In this document: piece after piece, positions 13,569 to 15,077 of the stretch
Layout: each line of letters starts with the position of its first letter
Position numbering within the stretch: position 1 is the stretch's first letter
DNA from: Oligoflexia bacterium
Lineage (GTDB): Bacteria > Bdellovibrionota > UBA1018 > CAIMNF01
Assembly (NCBI GenBank): GCA_903858975.1
Contig: CAIOKW010000189.1
Span: forward strand, 1-15,077
DNA length: 15,077 bases
Direction: 5' to 3'
Translations under genes and position numbers: made by a program
The notes under the pieces: model-generated
The model's database searches: none
The model's input: only the letters and a program-made list of their open reading frames with translations
Told to the model about the DNA's origin: nothing

Positions 13569-15077
13569 GAGCGGACCTCTCTCAAACGGATGAAGCTGGC
13601 CATAAATACAGTAAGGGCCGAAGCAGGCATGAGCACAGCTGCCCAAAGCGGGTTCATATGGCCTGTTAAACTGAGGAAAGCTCCAATAAAATTGTAACTC
13701 GTACTTAAGATGAAGTTCTGTCTCAGAGTTTTTCGAACGAGATTTGCCGTAGACAAGAAAATGGGCACAATGGAAACACCGGGCTTCAGCGAGTAGGCTT
13801 GGGCCGATTGAATTGCCGCCTCCATTCCCCCCTGTACCGCAATACTGACACGGGCTTGAGACAAAGCTAAAGCGTCGTTCACGCCATCCCCCACCATCAT
13901 GGCTTTCGATACCCGAATAGCCTTCTGTTCCGGATTCTGAGTGGAAAAATAGGACGTGATGCCTAATTCGTTTGCGAGTTTCTGAACTGGAGCCGTGAGA
14001 TCACCCGATAAAATAGAAAGTTCATAATTCATCGCCCTCAATTTTTGCATCACCGGAGCGCTATCGGAACGAACTTGATCCTGAAATGATATATGACAAA
14101 GCTCTACGCCGTTTCTTAGAAAAACACTCTCTGAGTCACCCGATAATGAATGGACCGCTCGAATCAGAGAATAAGAATCGTTGAGCTCTCCCAGAACTCC
14201 GACATTTGGGACCTCCTCGAAGTGATTCCATTCCAGGATGCGGGTATGAACTTTTTTCTCCCAAAAAGCCTTTTCAATCGATCGAGAAGCGGGATGGCGA
14301 GAGAGCCGGACTAATGAAAACAAGGCCGATTGATCCTGCGGGGTTAAACTTTTGATATCAAAATGTGCAGTAAGGTTTCCCTCTGTAAGGGTCCCTGTTT
14401 TGTCAAAATAGACTACTTTCACATCCGGAGCAAAATCCAAACACGAAGGGTCCTTAACCAGGAGTCCGTTTTTCATCAAAGATTTCATTGCGAGTGTAAA
14501 AACCAGAGGGGTTGCCAGGGCAAGTGCACAAGGACAAGTCACAATCAAAAGCGCCAAGACCCGATGGATGCCTTCAACGATGAGTCCCCTTTGAGCAAAA
14601 TAAATCAAACTGAAAATTGATACTGTCGATACAAGGATGAGTAAACGTTTTGCCCAGAGATCACTCCTGAGCTCTGTCACAGTTCGCTTGGCCTGCACTT
14701 CACTGATTTTGAACAGAAGCTTTGCCAAACGAGTTTCATTTCCAGTCTTTAAAACCTCAACACTCAAATCAGAAGATCCTGAGATTAAAGTGGTTCCAGC
14801 AAAAACAGGATCTCCTGCTTTTAATGCAATGGGCTTTGATTCTCCGCTAAATCGTGAGTGGTCACACCATCCCTCCCCGCTTCGGATCACACCATCAACA
14901 TCAATCAAATCACCCGATTGAAGTACACACCGATCTCCAACCTCACCTGAAAAGTTTGAGGTGAAAAAATCAAGAGCTCCTAGATTCATCTGTGAATTTT
15001 GCCTTAAGCGGGCAAGATAATAGCGACTGGAGAGCAGTAAAAAAATCAGTGCGCTTAAACTATCAAAATAGAGTTGA
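13565..15077 (-). CDS. ccoI: Copper-exporting P-type ATPase CcoI (FixI), partial (5' end outside window)
   Basis: The frame is open from the right edge (first full codon at 15076) to the stop at 13565, giving 503 residues; an ATG at 14989 is internal. The visible part has a membrane helix pair start (YFDSLSALIFLLLSSRYY) and the actuator loop FSGES. The copper-binding CPC in VTCPCALALATP is coded near 14536-14528. The phosphorylated Asp is in DKTGTLTEG near 14404. SRHPASRSI is the P1B HP motif, and the hinge is MVGDGVNDALALSQA. The N-terminal metal-binding domain and first helices are beyond the window. CcoI moves copper across the inner membrane for CuB of the oxidase. It is the most upstream gene seen of the operon, whose promoter is not visible. 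Confidence 0.95.
   Translation of the reverse strand, partial: QLYFDSLSALIFLLLSSRYYLARLRQNSQMNLGALDFFTSNFSGEVGDRCVLQSGDLIDVDGVIRSGEGWCDHSRFSGESKPIALKAGDPVFAGTTLISGSSDLSVEVLKTGNETRLAKLLFKISEVQAKRTVTELRSDLWAKRLLILVSTVSIFSLIYFAQRGLIVEGIHRVLALLIVTCPCALALATPLVFTLAMKSLMKNGLLVKDPSCLDFAPDVKVVYFDKTGTLTEGNLTAHFDIKSLTPQDQSALFSLVRLSRHPASRSIEKAFWEKKVHTRILEWNHFEEVPNVGVLGELNDSYSLIRAVHSLSGDSESVFLRNGVELCHISFQDQVRSDSAPVMQKLRAMNYELSILSGDLTAPVQKLANELGITSYFSTQNPEQKAIRVSKAMMVGDGVNDALALSQARVSIAVQGGMEAAIQSAQAYSLKPGVSIVPIFLSTANLVRKTLRQNFILSTSYNFIGAFLSLTGHMNPLWAAVLMPASALTVFMASFIRLREVRS

Noticed and set aside
13569..13646. Longer form of ccoS starting at 13646
   Set aside because: The added residues are cysteine- and proline-rich, lie wholly inside ccoI, and are unlike any CcoS. 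The ATGA start at 13568 fits the operon.
9168..15077. FNR/ANR-type operator (TTGAT-N4-ATCAA) for the oxidase operon
   Set aside because: I looked for one because cbb3 operons are often oxygen-regulated, but saw no convincing site. The true operon promoter is beyond the right edge.

Overview
The window looks like chromosomal DNA of a free-living or predatory Gram-negative, aerobic or microaerophilic bacterium. Direct signs are an outer-membrane beta-barrel protein, a lipoprotein, an O-antigen-ligase-type protein and a cbb3 oxidase operon. GC content is moderate, roughly in the mid-40s to high-40s percent. The fused CcoN-CcoO subunit and the small basic HU-like protein fit the Bdellovibrionota, but a fused ccoNO is also known from Bacteroidota, so this placement is an inference. 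I found no tRNA, rRNA, insertion sequence, CRISPR array or phage gene. Nearly every base is coding and no gene-free stretch exceeds about 110 bases.

Left part (1-3552), short mixed-strand units. A calcineurin-like metallophosphoesterase (minus, its 3' end cut by the window) is divergent from a small single-cluster ferredoxin (plus). The ferredoxin converges on a coiled-coil protein (minus), which is divergent from an outer-membrane beta-barrel protein (plus). The barrel gene converges on a HAD phosphatase (minus), and the two share a CTAG that supplies both stop codons. Next comes a highly expressed-looking HU-type DNA-binding protein with a strong ribosome binding site and a textbook terminator.

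Middle part (3553-8497), all plus strand. Fumarylacetoacetase and maleylacetoacetate isomerase overlap by ATGA and form the last two steps of tyrosine/homogentisate breakdown. A small lipoprotein with an Ig-like repeat follows. Then a fused periplasmic solute-binding and permease protein of the polar amino acid ABC family overlaps, again by ATGA, with a Wzy/WaaL-type membrane protein. No ATPase gene for the transporter is in the window.

Right part (8433-15077), one minus-strand operon for a cbb3-type cytochrome c oxidase and its assembly. Transcription runs from the right edge: ccoI (copper P-type ATPase, 5' end cut), ccoS, a fused ccoN-ccoO, ccoQ, a short single-heme ccoP, ccoG and a DsbD_2/SafE-type membrane protein. 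The first six genes are joined by five successive ATGA overlaps and the last pair by a 14-base overlap, so the whole assembly line appears translationally coupled. CcoI and the SafE-like protein would handle copper, CcoG would reduce or handle copper through its iron-sulfur clusters, CcoS would help insert cofactors, and CcoNO/Q/P would form the oxidase. A ccoH gene is missing from its usual place between ccoG and the SafE-like gene. The operon promoter lies outside the window.

The most notable points are the fused CcoNO with a monoheme CcoP, the missing ccoH, the unbroken chain of overlaps, the ATPase-less SBP-permease fusion coupled to a ligase, and several small sequence structures (a C9 tract, a dyad and a start-codon hairpin) in the divergent control regions. 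I did not see a convincing wholly new defence or mobile system.
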